Assembly (NCBI GenBank): GCA_944322005.1
Contig: CALUNL010000003.1
Location: 62,001-126,000, forward strand
DNA from: an uncultured Alistipes sp.
GTDB taxonomy: Bacteria > Bacteroidota > Bacteroidia > Bacteroidales > Rikenellaceae
Direction: 5' to 3'
DNA length: 64,000 bases
Shown here: piece by piece, positions 18,721 through 27,554 of the stretch
How the letters are laid out: each line of letters begins with the position of its first letter
Position numbering within the stretch: the first letter of the stretch is position 1
The notes under the pieces: generated by a model
Database searches by the model: none
What the model was told of the DNA's origin: nothing
The model's input: the letters and a program-made list of their open reading frames with translations, nothing else
Made by a program: the position numbers and the translations under genes

Positions 18721-19725
18721 ATGTTTATTATTCATGACTATTCGCTTGCAGTGGCATTCTGTTTCATCACCATGCTCTGCTGGGGTTCGTGGGGAAACAC
18801 CCAGAAACTCGCCGGAAAGACCTGGCGGTACGAACTTTTCTATTGGGATTACGTAATCGGAATGGTGCTCTTCGCGCTGTTGCTTGCTCTCACCATGGGC
18901 AGCATCGGCGATGAAGGCCGTCCGTTCCTGCAGGACATCGCACAGGCAAGCCGCCAGAGCGTCCTGTGGATTCTTCTCGGCGGAGTTATCTTCAACGCCT
19001 CGAACATCCTGTTGTCGGCATCCGTCTCGCTTGCGGGACTGGCAGTGGCATTCCCTCTCGGATGCGGTCTCGCACTCGTACTCGGCGTGATAAACAACTA
19101 TCTCGAACAGGCCAAGGGCAACCCGATCCTGCTGGCCGTCGGCGTAGCGCTTATTGTGGCGGCCATTGTATGCAACGGAGCAGCCGCAGGACGCCTCGGG
19201 AACTCCGGCTCAGGCAAAAACAGCCGCAAGGGAATAATACTCGCCATAGTAGCCGGAGTGCTTATGTCGACATTCTACCGCTTCGTAGTCAAGGGAATGG
19301 ACATAAACAACTTCGCACAGCCGGCTGCAGGCATGCTTACTCCGTATTCGGCCATATTCGTATTCTCGCTCGGAGTGCTTCTGTCGAACCTGCTCTTCAA
19401 CACATACGTGATGAAACGTCCGTTCGTCGGACAGCCGGTCGGCTACGGCGAATACTTCAAGGGATCGGCCCGGACACATGCCGTGGGAATGCTCGGAGGA
19501 GCCATATGGTGCCTCGGAACAGCATTCAGCTACATTGCCGCCGGAAAAGCCGGTGCGGCAATCTCCTATGCGCTCGGCCAGGGAGCTCCTATGATAGCCG
19601 CCATCTGGGGTGTATTCATCTGGAAGGAGTTCAAGGGTTCCGACAGAAAAGGCAACATACTGCTTGGATTCATGTTCGCGCTGTTCATCGCGGGACTGGC
19701 CATAATCGTGGCTGCCGGCGAATAA
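18721..19725 (+). CDS. Sugar/ureide-type permease of the drug/metabolite transporter superfamily
   Basis: A 334-residue protein with about ten transmembrane helices and a duplicated five-helix layout, like GRP sugar permeases (RbsU/GlcU type) and ureide permeases. Conserved-looking elements include FCFITMLCWGSWGNTQKLAG in helix 1 and GVLMSTFYRFVVKG at the start of the second half. It lies directly behind ribokinase, which makes ribose or a related pentose the most reasonable substrate; this is inference from context. It is energised by ion gradient in known relatives. A hairpin terminator follows at 19785-19817. Confidence 0.75.
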   Translation: MFIIHDYSLAVAFCFITMLCWGSWGNTQKLAGKTWRYELFYWDYVIGMVLFALLLALTMGSIGDEGRPFLQDIAQASRQSVLWILLGGVIFNASNILLSASVSLAGLAVAFPLGCGLALVLGVINNYLEQAKGNPILLAVGVALIVAAIVCNGAAAGRLGNSGSGKNSRKGIILAIVAGVLMSTFYRFVVKGMDINNFAQPAAGMLTPYSAIFVFSLGVLLSNLLFNTYVMKRPFVGQPVGYGEYFKGSARTHAVGMLGGAIWCLGTAFSYIAAGKAGAAISYALGQGAPMIAAIWGVFIWKEFKGSDRKGNILLGFMFALFIAGLAIIVAAGE

Positions 19726-19784
19726 CGGTTTACGGGCAGTCGCAATCATGGCCCGTGAGGCCACAAGATATACGCTCATGACAA

Positions 19785-19817
19785 AAAGCGGGAGTGCAAA
19801 ACATGCATTCCCGCTTT
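19785..19817 (+). terminator. Terminator after the permease gene
   Basis: A 14-bp stem (AAAGCGGGAGTGCA / TGCATTCCCGCTTT, one G-T pair) with a 5-base loop. Its right arm overlaps the -33 element of the following pyrophosphatase promoter. Confidence 0.75.
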
Positions 19818-19843
19818 GCTTTCAGATAAATTAGCTATATTTG
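19815..19843 (+). promoter_or_regulatory. Promoter of the pyrophosphatase gene (TTTG -33, TATATTTG -7)
   Basis: TTTG at 19815-19818 and TATATTTG at 19836-19843, 17 bases apart, match the Bacteroidota consensus. It favours the ATG at 19881 over an in-frame ATG at 19848, which would sit at the transcription start. Confidence 0.75.
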
Positions 19844-19880
19844 TCGGTTGAATCATATACGTCAAGAAAACAGAAACAAA

Positions 19881-20564
19881 ATGGGAAACAAAATCAACGA
19901 TCCTATAGCCCGCCTTATGGGACTGCGCTACAAATCCCACCCATGGCATGGATTGGAGGTAGGCGACAACGCCCCGGAAGTGATTACGGCTTTCATCGAG
20001 ATGGTGCCTACCGACACCGTCAAATATGAGCTCGACAAGGTCAGCGGATATATAAAGATTGACCGTCCGCAGAAATACTCCACCGTCATACCGGCCCTTT
20101 ACGGTTTCGTTCCGCAGAGTTTCTGCGGCGAGAGCGTGGCCAAATACTGCATGCAGCAGAGCGGCCGCACAGACATCCTCGGCGACGGCGACCCGCTCGA
20201 CATATGTGTACTGACGGAGAAGAGCATCGCCCATGGAGACATCATTGTCAACGTACACCCTATCGGCGGATTCCGCATGCTCGACGGCAACGAAGCCGAC
20301 GACAAGATTATCGCCGTATTGCGTCATGATGCCACATACAGCGGATACAATGATATAGACGAACTGCCGAAGGCCATCGTAAACCGTCTGAAGCACTATT
20401 TCCTCACCTACAAAGATATGCCTGACTCGGATTCGACCAAGAAGAAACGCGTTGAGATAATAGGCACGTATGGAAGAGACGAGGCATACGAAATCATAAA
20501 GCGCTCTCTCGAAGATTACAAATGCCACTTCGAGAGTCTGGAGGAGATTCTGCGCCACGTCTGA
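19881..20564 (+). CDS. ppa: Inorganic pyrophosphatase (family I)
   Basis: A 227-residue soluble enzyme that hydrolyses pyrophosphate and so pulls biosynthetic reactions forward. The family I active-site signature is DGDPLDICVL (residues ~102-111), with further metal ligands in DGNEADDKIIAV. KYSTVIPALYGFVPQSF corresponds to the substrate-binding segment. It is longer than the ~175-residue E. coli enzyme because of N-terminal and internal additions. It is monocistronic: it has its own promoter and is followed by a perfect bidirectional terminator. Confidence 0.93.
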   Translation: MGNKINDPIARLMGLRYKSHPWHGLEVGDNAPEVITAFIEMVPTDTVKYELDKVSGYIKIDRPQKYSTVIPALYGFVPQSFCGESVAKYCMQQSGRTDILGDGDPLDICVLTEKSIAHGDIIVNVHPIGGFRMLDGNEADDKIIAVLRHDATYSGYNDIDELPKAIVNRLKHYFLTYKDMPDSDSTKKKRVEIIGTYGRDEAYEIIKRSLEDYKCHFESLEEILRHV

Positions 20565-20625
20565 CATGTAAAGGCGACAAAAGAACCTGTCTGCAGTCGG
20601 ACACAACCGTCCATTCCGCCACAAA

Positions 20626-20659
20626 AAAACATCCCGCCGATCGCCCGGCGGGATGTTTT
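20626..20659. terminator. Perfect bidirectional terminator between ppa and the phosphoesterase gene
   Basis: A 13-bp perfect stem (AAAACATCCCGCC / GGCGGGATGTTTT) with an 8-base loop, flanked by A and T runs on both sides, between convergent genes. Confidence 0.9.
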
Positions 20660-20681
20660 CATTCATGCGCTATCCGACACA

Positions 20682-23600
20682 TCAATACGATGCGTTGGTA
20701 TAGTCATAGTCTTCCGTAATCTCGGTAGCAGTATATTTTGTACCGAACCTGTCATACGCTTCGACCCGTATGGAAGCGTTCGGATTCTTCAACGTATACT
20801 TGTAGATATGGAAGCTGTTGGTCATGTAGTTATTGCGATTGCCGCCGGCATGTCCGCGCCCAACTACTCCGATATGAAGTCCGATTGCCCACCAGTCCTG
20901 GCTCGACGCCGTAGGTATGAGAGTAGGATTGGTCATGCTGTTGGTTGACGAATACGGAACCGACGAGCTTGTATACTTCTTGTTCGGGATCAAAGTCATG
21001 GTTCCGGAGTATACATCGTTCTCATAAACATATACCTTCCATGAAGAGTCGGTATTGAATACATTAGCAAGCAATACGTTGCTTCCGTGCTGCTGCTTGA
21101 AATACTCGTACTTTCCGCCGCTGCGGTGGTCTCCACGGTACAGACGGATCTGATAGTTGCGGTCGTTCATACCCTCGTTGAATCCCTTGTAATACCAGTT
21201 CCGTATTTTGGCTCCGTCGATGGTGTAAACGCCGTATCCGTTAGGGCTTCCGTCTCCGTTGATCTTGGAGTACCACCACGCACCCGAAACTGCAGCATGC
21301 ACGTGTTCGTACATACCTGATCGTGTCGGCTCGTTGCGCATGTAGTGGGTATGTCCCGACATTATGTGGGACTCGCTGAACTGCTTGAGCAGTGAGAGTA
21401 CGTTCTGCACGTTGCTGTTAGAGGAGTTCAACAGCGGAATGTGCACGCACAGTATCACCATCTTGTCCTTGGAGACATGCGACAGGTCGGCCTTGAGCCA
21501 TTCATACTGTGAATCGGTAAATCCGAGGTCGTACGACGATGCGGACGTCTTACTGCTGAACATTATGTTGCGCATGCAGACAATGTGTACGTCGCCACGG
21601 TTCCATGAATAGTCTATCGGACCGAATACATTCTCGAAAGCACGCTGCGTCTTGAGGTGTATCGTACTACTGGTCTCGTCCGTAGCGATCGGCGAACTCG
21701 ACGAGAAGTATGTATAGTCGTGGTTGCCCATCACCTGGAATACCGGCATGCCGATCTTGTCGGCGGCCATGGCATCGCGCATCGGGGACATGTTCCACTG
21801 CGAGTTGGACGAACCCTCCGAATATACTATATCACCGAGTGTAACTCCATAGCACGGCACGGTCTTGGTCTGCGAATGTGCCTTGACATCCGGAACGCAC
21901 TCGTTCTTGAATCTGTTCGCATGGTCTGTTCCGCGGCACTGCGGGTCGGCAAGGCAGAAAAGCACGAACTCCTTCTCCGGTCCGGACGCAAGTCTGGTGA
22001 GGTTGAAGTCGTAACGCTTGATTCCAGGCGTATATCGCTGGTAGAAGCATGGCTGGCCATACGAATTAATAGGCACCTCATACTCCGACGGTATGGAGTA
22101 GTAGATATACCACGTGTCGCTGCAAGGCTTGAGCATGTAATATCCGCTGGCGTTGGTCGTGGTAACGGTAAAGCCATCGCTTACCACTACTCCGGATATC
22201 GGAGAACCCGCATCGTCACGGATATATCCGCATGCAAGATCTCCCGCAACGGCCGAAGGAGAGGTTACGACGATCTCGTCAAGGCAGAATCTCGACGACG
22301 CATCGCCGCCTGAAGAGAATCTCAGCCGGTCAGTTGGCCCCACTGACGTCATGTCAAGAGTATAGGTTTCCCATCCCGGCTGGCTGCGGACCCCGCCTAT
22401 GGTCACGGTGCGGGAATCCTTCACCGTACCGTCGAAACCGACAAGTTCAACATTGATATAAGGGGTCTGCTCGGTGGAAGAGTCCACGAACGGACACGCC
22501 TTGAACGAAACGGTTATCTGTGCATTGTCGCTCGACAGATTGGAAAGATACGGCGTCATCAGCCATCCTCCCGTGCTTGCGGCACCAAGTTTCACATATC
22601 CCGGACGGACATGTGCGGCCTCACTCTCCCACTCTTCAAGTCCGAAGAGTTGGTTGATCTTGTCGGAATATGTCGTCAGACGGCTTCCGTCCGTTGTTGC
22701 CGATGATTCCGCCACCGTATACTGTATGGCATCGGAGAGCTGCTCCGGTGCATACGATCCTGCAGAGACGCCGGACAATGTGACGCTGTTAGCCATGTTG
22801 ATATAGTCTCCGCCCCAACACAACTTGTCGAAGTATTCGGCCAGAACTTCATTTTTAACGCTCTCCGGTTCGGCCGACGTGCGTACGGCTGCCGGGCCAG
22901 ACGTATTGCCGGCAAGGTCCGTAACGGTAACGTAATATGTCGTCTCCGGTTCAAGATAGGTGAACGTGAAGCGTGCCGGCCAATTTATATAGGTGGTACT
23001 CTTGGATATGGATGTAGTGTACTCCTGATACTTGTCGGTGCAAGCGTAATCCTTGTATATTGCAAGCGTGTATTTGCGTGTATCCTGCTCCACCTCGCTC
23101 CACTCGACGGTTGCCGAATACGGCGATGCGGCAACCTGTTTCGCAACAGGCACGTCGGTCGACACGCCCTCACCGTACTCGACAAGCTCAACGCGTATGT
23201 CGTCGATGCAGAAACGGTTCTTGTTCTTGGTCGAACCGTTGCCGTATACCACAATGCGGGATGTCGGAGTGACATTGGAAAGTTCCACCGAATAGGTATT
23301 CCACTCAACCTGGTCGCTGAGCGAAAGCGTCTTGTTGTCGACCTCGGTGTATCCCGAAAGAATATAGTTCGACACGGTGGCACCGTCGACGGCCCTCACA
23401 CCGATCTTGACATCGTCGGACCGTCCGCCCTCATTGTATATACAAGCCTTGAACGAAACCTTCACCTTCGCCGTACCCACAAGTGCCGACAGTTCCGGTG
23501 TTACGATACCGCCTCGAACTGCTGCCGTACCTATTTTGAGGTATCCCGGACGCGAGAGGACGCGGCAGGTCGTAGAGCTCTCATCCGAAGGATTCTTCCA

Positions 23601-25103
23601 GTGTGCCCAGTCGGCAAGTCCGAAACTCGTCACCAGGGTCTTGTAGGTATCGAATACCTGCTGTTCGCGCGAGCTGCGGGTATATTTGTACTCCGTCTGC
23701 GTCTCGGACCGGTAATCGCCCCACGCCGTACAGTCGTCAATGTTGTCGAACGACGAGTAGGAAGAGCTTACATATCCGGCAGCGCGTGTGGTTATGTCGC
23801 CGTTGAAGACCAGCTTTCCGAAATTCTCGAACAGAATTATGTCGCCGGCATTGCGAGCCGTGGACACGACCTCACCGCAGTCGACCGGTGCCGTCGACAT
23901 GGTAACGGTGCCCGAAGATTTCGACCTTGTAACATTCTTTACCGACACGCGGTAATTGGTCGCAGGCTCAAGGCCGGTAAATATGAATCGAGGCGAGTAT
24001 ATCGGATTGGTCGACGAGTAAAGATAGACATCGTTCTCGGTAACGCACTGGTCCGTATTCGGTCTCCAAGCCACCAGAAGCTGGTTGCGCTCATCGGAAA
24101 GGGTGATCTCGTACGTATCGGCGGCATCGGCAGTGCAGTCCTCCGGGAAACCCTCGTTCGACCAAGCAACAGACAGCGTGGTATCTGTGGCGCGCACGAG
24201 ATGCAGCGTAAGCGACGACGCATTGCTTGCAAAGCAGTATTTGCCGTCCTCGAGTTCACTCGTAGACGATACCTGCTCGAAGTCGTTCACCGAAAGCGGG
24301 AAGTTGTAGACCATTCCCGCCTGGAAAGCTTTGGTAGGCTTGCGGCAGAACGTATATGTTCCCTTGCTCGTAACCACCTCATAAAGTACGTCTCCGGCAA
24401 TCGACGTGAAATCGACAGGAGCCACAAGAACCCAGCCGCCGGCAGAGTGGCCCTTGTCCGGTTCCGTGTAGTTGAGCGTAACATTGCGCTTGTCAAACTG
24501 TCCGAGCGTACGTCCCTGCAGATCGATTGTGCCGGAACCGGAAAGGTAACCGTCCTCGACACTCATCTTAACAGAGCAAATGGTCTCGTCAGCGCCGACG
24601 GTAATGTCGAAACGCGCAATGGCCGCAACGGTATAGAAGTCGAACAGTGATGCGTCCGACGTCTCTCCGACCATAAGGTTCCTCGCGCCGACATTGGCAT
24701 CGGATGAGGAGGTATATGCCTGTATGTTCGGAATAGTAACCTTGGCCTCGCTGCCGCTTATCTCCGCAGCCGATGCCGGATATACGGCATACATCTGCTT
24801 GGAGGTTGATACGATGGAGCCGGCGAAGCGGCCATGTGTCGTACCGGCGCCATCCTTGAGTTTGAATGTAGCCACATTTGTGAGGTCCGACACGGCTATC
24901 TCATCGTCGGAGCTCCACAACATCTGAATGGATCCGTCCTCGTTCTGTCCGGCAGACGTCCTCGTATCAGGCTCGTCAGCGATCAATGCCTCTACGGATG
25001 TGATGCTCAACCCACCGTTCGCATCGATGCTCTCATCGGTTCGGATACACCCTGCCATCGAGAGTGTGACGAACGCGACCAATACATAAGTAAGTTTTCT
25101 CAT
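20682..25103 (-). CDS. Giant surface lipoprotein: fimbrillin-like domain, duplicated FN3/beta-sandwich modules, calcineurin-like phosphoesterase
   Basis: A 1473-residue protein. The start at 25103 gives a lipoprotein signal peptide ending LSMAGC; an in-frame ATG at 25148 would add 15 residues before it. In order: a Mfa-like fimbrillin domain (~40-290); FN3 (~300-405) followed by a beta-sandwich ligand-binding-like region (~410-650); a second FN3 (~655-750) and a second beta-sandwich (~755-945); a carboxypeptidase-regulatory-like MetallophosN domain (~955-1045); then metallophosphatase. Metal motifs are LADPQ (~1051), GDIVY (~1090), GNHD (~1124), HIPL (~1220) and GHTH (~1248). A C-terminal MetallophosC-like region ends the protein. 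It is probably anchored on the outer membrane and hydrolyses a phosphoester. It is monocistronic. Confidence 0.85.
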   Translation of the reverse strand: MRKLTYVLVAFVTLSMAGCIRTDESIDANGGLSITSVEALIADEPDTRTSAGQNEDGSIQMLWSSDDEIAVSDLTNVATFKLKDGAGTTHGRFAGSIVSTSKQMYAVYPASAAEISGSEAKVTIPNIQAYTSSSDANVGARNLMVGETSDASLFDFYTVAAIARFDITVGADETICSVKMSVEDGYLSGSGTIDLQGRTLGQFDKRNVTLNYTEPDKGHSAGGWVLVAPVDFTSIAGDVLYEVVTSKGTYTFCRKPTKAFQAGMVYNFPLSVNDFEQVSSTSELEDGKYCFASNASSLTLHLVRATDTTLSVAWSNEGFPEDCTADAADTYEITLSDERNQLLVAWRPNTDQCVTENDVYLYSSTNPIYSPRFIFTGLEPATNYRVSVKNVTRSKSSGTVTMSTAPVDCGEVVSTARNAGDIILFENFGKLVFNGDITTRAAGYVSSSYSSFDNIDDCTAWGDYRSETQTEYKYTRSSREQQVFDTYKTLVTSFGLADWAHWKNPSDESSTTCRVLSRPGYLKIGTAAVRGGIVTPELSALVGTAKVKVSFKACIYNEGGRSDDVKIGVRAVDGATVSNYILSGYTEVDNKTLSLSDQVEWNTYSVELSNVTPTSRIVVYGNGSTKNKNRFCIDDIRVELVEYGEGVSTDVPVAKQVAASPYSATVEWSEVEQDTRKYTLAIYKDYACTDKYQEYTTSISKSTTYINWPARFTFTYLEPETTYYVTVTDLAGNTSGPAAVRTSAEPESVKNEVLAEYFDKLCWGGDYINMANSVTLSGVSAGSYAPEQLSDAIQYTVAESSATTDGSRLTTYSDKINQLFGLEEWESEAAHVRPGYVKLGAASTGGWLMTPYLSNLSSDNAQITVSFKACPFVDSSTEQTPYINVELVGFDGTVKDSRTVTIGGVRSQPGWETYTLDMTSVGPTDRLRFSSGGDASSRFCLDEIVVTSPSAVAGDLACGYIRDDAGSPISGVVVSDGFTVTTTNASGYYMLKPCSDTWYIYYSIPSEYEVPINSYGQPCFYQRYTPGIKRYDFNLTRLASGPEKEFVLFCLADPQCRGTDHANRFKNECVPDVKAHSQTKTVPCYGVTLGDIVYSEGSSNSQWNMSPMRDAMAADKIGMPVFQVMGNHDYTYFSSSSPIATDETSSTIHLKTQRAFENVFGPIDYSWNRGDVHIVCMRNIMFSSKTSASSYDLGFTDSQYEWLKADLSHVSKDKMVILCVHIPLLNSSNSNVQNVLSLLKQFSESHIMSGHTHYMRNEPTRSGMYEHVHAAVSGAWWYSKINGDGSPNGYGVYTIDGAKIRNWYYKGFNEGMNDRNYQIRLYRGDHRSGGKYEYFKQQHGSNVLLANVFNTDSSWKVYVYENDVYSGTMTLIPNKKYTSSSVPYSSTNSMTNPTLIPTASSQDWWAIGLHIGVVGRGHAGGNRNNYMTNSFHIYKYTLKNPNASIRVEAYDRFGTKYTATEITEDYDYTNASY

Positions 25104-25270
25104 GGGCGTAGCATTTTTAGTTCTCCCAGGCATCACCGCCGTCCCCATAATTCATATCGGGCTCGGACTGTTCGAATCCGCGCTCAATTCTAACCTTTAC
25201 GACCTTTACGGTCGGATAACGGTAATTTCCCATTTTTAAAGAGATTAAGTAATTATTGGTTATATCTTCA

Positions 25271-25278
25271 CAAAGGTA
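25271..25278 (-). promoter_or_regulatory. Putative -7 box for the phosphoesterase gene (TACCTTTG, minus strand)
   Basis: An exact match 167 bases upstream of the chosen ATG, implying a leader of about 160 bases. It is divergent from the fabD promoter, 14 bases away. Confidence 0.55.
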
Positions 25279-25291
25279 TCAAATTTTATCG

Positions 25292-25299
25292 TATTTTTG
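25292..25299 (+). promoter_or_regulatory. Putative -7 box for fabD (TATTTTTG)
   Basis: An exact match 36 bases before the fabD ATG at 25336. It excludes an in-frame upstream start at 25297 inside the box. No clear -33 element. Confidence 0.6.
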
Positions 25300-25335
25300 C
25301 AAAAAATTTTCAATGACACAACAATACGCAATAAT

Positions 25336-26220
25336 ATGAAAAAGGCTTATGTATTTCCCGGACAGGGAGCACAGTTCCCAGGAATGGGCAAGGAACTTTA
25401 CGATAACGTCCCGAGTGCAAAGGAGTTATTCGAAACCGCAAATTCGGTTCTCGGCTTCCGCATAACAGACATAATGTTCGGAGGCACAGCCGAGGAGCTC
25501 AAGCAGACAAACGTGACGCAGCCGGCGGTATTCCTCCACTCGGTAATTCTCGCACATGCACTGGACATACGGCCGGACGCTACGGCAGGACACTCACTCG
25601 GAGAGTTTTCCGCGCTTGTAGCTGCGGGAGCGCTTTCGTTCGAGGACGGACTCCGTCTCGTATCCAAGCGTGCCGAGGCGATGCAGAAAGCGTGCGAGAT
25701 GCAGCCAGGAACGATGGCTGCCATACTCGGCCTCGACGATGAGCTCATAGAGCGCACATGCGCCGAGATCGACGGCGTTGTCGTACCTGCCAACTACAAC
25801 TGCCCGGGACAGCTCGTGATATCCGGCAGCGTGGATGCGGTAAATACGGCATGCGAGAGGCTCAAGGCCGCAGGTGCCCGCCGCGCACTCGTACTTCCGG
25901 TCGGAGGCGCATTCCACTCCCCGCTTATGGAGCCTGCACGCCAGGAGCTCGAAAAGGCCATATCCGAGGCCCCGTTCCGCGCACCGGCATGCCCGATATA
26001 CCAGAACGTCGACGCAAAACCTCATACGGATCCGGAAGAGATAAAGAACAACCTCATCGCACAGCTCACCGCTCCGGTGCGCTGGACATACATCGTCCGC
26101 AACATGATTGCCGACGGATTCGGTGACTTCACCGAACTCGGTCCGGGGAGCGTGCTGCAGGGGCTGATAAAGAAAACGAATACCGAAGCCGTTGTAACAT
26201 CGAGAGATAATCTTCAATAA
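25336..26220 (+). CDS. fabD: Malonyl-CoA:ACP transacylase
   Basis: A 294-residue enzyme that loads malonyl groups from CoA onto acyl carrier protein for fatty acid synthesis. It starts MKKAYVFPGQGAQ with the oxyanion-hole glutamine. The nucleophile Ser is in AGHSLGEFSAL (near residue 86), and the active-site His is in GGAFHSPLM (near 200). The chosen ATG follows a consensus -7 box. No other fab gene is nearby, so it is separated from the usual fabH/fabD/fabG cluster. Confidence 0.95.
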   Translation: MKKAYVFPGQGAQFPGMGKELYDNVPSAKELFETANSVLGFRITDIMFGGTAEELKQTNVTQPAVFLHSVILAHALDIRPDATAGHSLGEFSALVAAGALSFEDGLRLVSKRAEAMQKACEMQPGTMAAILGLDDELIERTCAEIDGVVVPANYNCPGQLVISGSVDAVNTACERLKAAGARRALVLPVGGAFHSPLMEPARQELEKAISEAPFRAPACPIYQNVDAKPHTDPEEIKNNLIAQLTAPVRWTYIVRNMIADGFGDFTELGPGSVLQGLIKKTNTEAVVTSRDNLQ

Positions 26221-26255
26221 TTTAAGAATATTTTGAAATTTTTAATAAAAGAGGC

Positions 26256-26285
26256 TTGACAAACGTTTTTTTTAGTATATCTTTG
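26256..26285 (+). promoter_or_regulatory. Promoter of the ROK regulator gene (TTGAC -33, TATCTTTG -7)
   Basis: TTG at 26256-26258 and TATCTTTG at 26278-26285, 19 bases apart. The leader to the ATG at 26327 is about 37 bases. Confidence 0.75.
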
Positions 26286-26326
26286 CATCGTAATACGGAA
26301 AGGAAACACAACAAGGTTAGTCGATC

Positions 26327-27553
26327 ATGAGCTCTCTGATAGATTTTTTCAACAACCAGGGTACCGAGAATAAGGGACTGTCCCACAAGAACAATCTAAT
26401 CAAAAGAAGCATTATTGCCTATATGGCGATAAACGGCGAATCGACGCTGGCTGAACTCACCAAGGAGCTGAGGATAAGCGTTCCTACCATCACCAAGCTC
26501 GTACAGGAGCTTGTCGACGAAGGTATCGTGAACGACCTCGGCAAGGTGGAGACTCCTGGCGGTCGCCGGCCGAACGTGTTCGGACTGACCAACTCCACAA
26601 TATATTTTGCAGGCATCAACGTCGGCCGTGACCGCATGACATACGTCATAACCGACCTTCAGAACAATATCATACAGGAGGTTGTCGACGACACGTTCGA
26701 GTTGAGTGACCGTACGCAGTGTCTTGAGAAGATATGTTCCAACATCGAGAACTTCATCAACAACTGCGGAATCGACAAAAGCAAGATCCTCGGCGTCGGC
26801 GTGTGCATCGTCGGCCGTGTGAATACGGCACAGGGACGCTCGTACAAGTATTTCACCAATATCGAGGAGTCGCTGAAGGAGATAATCGAGAAGCGTATAG
26901 GCCTGCGCGTGCTTGTGGAGAACGACACCCGTTCGCGGTGCTATGCAGAGTATACGTGCGGACGTTCCAAAGAGGAGAGCGATGTCATATACCTCCATCT
27001 CGGACTCGGCGTTGCCATCGGAATCGTGATAGACGGAAAGCTCTATTACGGCAAGAACGGCTTCGCCGGCGAGTTCGGACACATACCTTTCTTCGACAAT
27101 GAGAAGATATGCTTCTGCGGCAAGAAGGGGTGCCTCGAGACCGAGGTCTCCGGAATCGCCATAGAGGAGAAGATGTGCGAACTCATGAAGAACGGGGCAA
27201 ACACCATACTCCGTCCGAAATACGAAAAGAAGGAGCCCATACACATCAATGACATCATAGCAGCCGCCCGCAACGACGACAACCTCTCGATAGAGCTCAT
27301 CGAAGAGGCCGGAGAGAAGGTCGGCAAGGCCGTGGCCTTCCTGATCAACATATTCAATCCGGAGACGGTCATCGTCGGAGGAAACCTTGCGGCTGCAGGC
27401 GACTACATAATGCTGCCGCTGAAGTCGGCCACCAACAAGTACTCGCTCAACCTCGTCTACAAGGACACGAAATTCCGTCTGTCGAAGATGAGCGACAACG
27501 CCCCGGCATGGGGAGTGGCCATGCTCATCCGCAACCAGATCATAGGCTTGTAG
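26327..27553 (+). CDS. ROK-family transcriptional regulator
   Basis: A 408-residue protein. Residues ~25-80 form a winged helix-turn-helix (ESTLAELTKELRISVPTITKLVQEL), followed by the wing GRRPN. The rest is a ROK sugar-kinase-like domain, with the ROK zinc motif (CFCGKKGCLE) and the preceding GEFGHIPF intact. The two DNA- and sugar-binding parts together suggest a NagC/Mlc-type repressor that responds to a sugar or amino sugar. It is followed 1 base later by a GNAT gene, so the two are co-transcribed. Its targets are not evident here. Confidence 0.9.
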   Translation: MSSLIDFFNNQGTENKGLSHKNNLIKRSIIAYMAINGESTLAELTKELRISVPTITKLVQELVDEGIVNDLGKVETPGGRRPNVFGLTNSTIYFAGINVGRDRMTYVITDLQNNIIQEVVDDTFELSDRTQCLEKICSNIENFINNCGIDKSKILGVGVCIVGRVNTAQGRSYKYFTNIEESLKEIIEKRIGLRVLVENDTRSRCYAEYTCGRSKEESDVIYLHLGLGVAIGIVIDGKLYYGKNGFAGEFGHIPFFDNEKICFCGKKGCLETEVSGIAIEEKMCELMKNGANTILRPKYEKKEPIHINDIIAAARNDDNLSIELIEEAGEKVGKAVAFLINIFNPETVIVGGNLAAAGDYIMLPLKSATNKYSLNLVYKDTKFRLSKMSDNAPAWGVAMLIRNQIIGL

Positions 27554-27554
27554 C

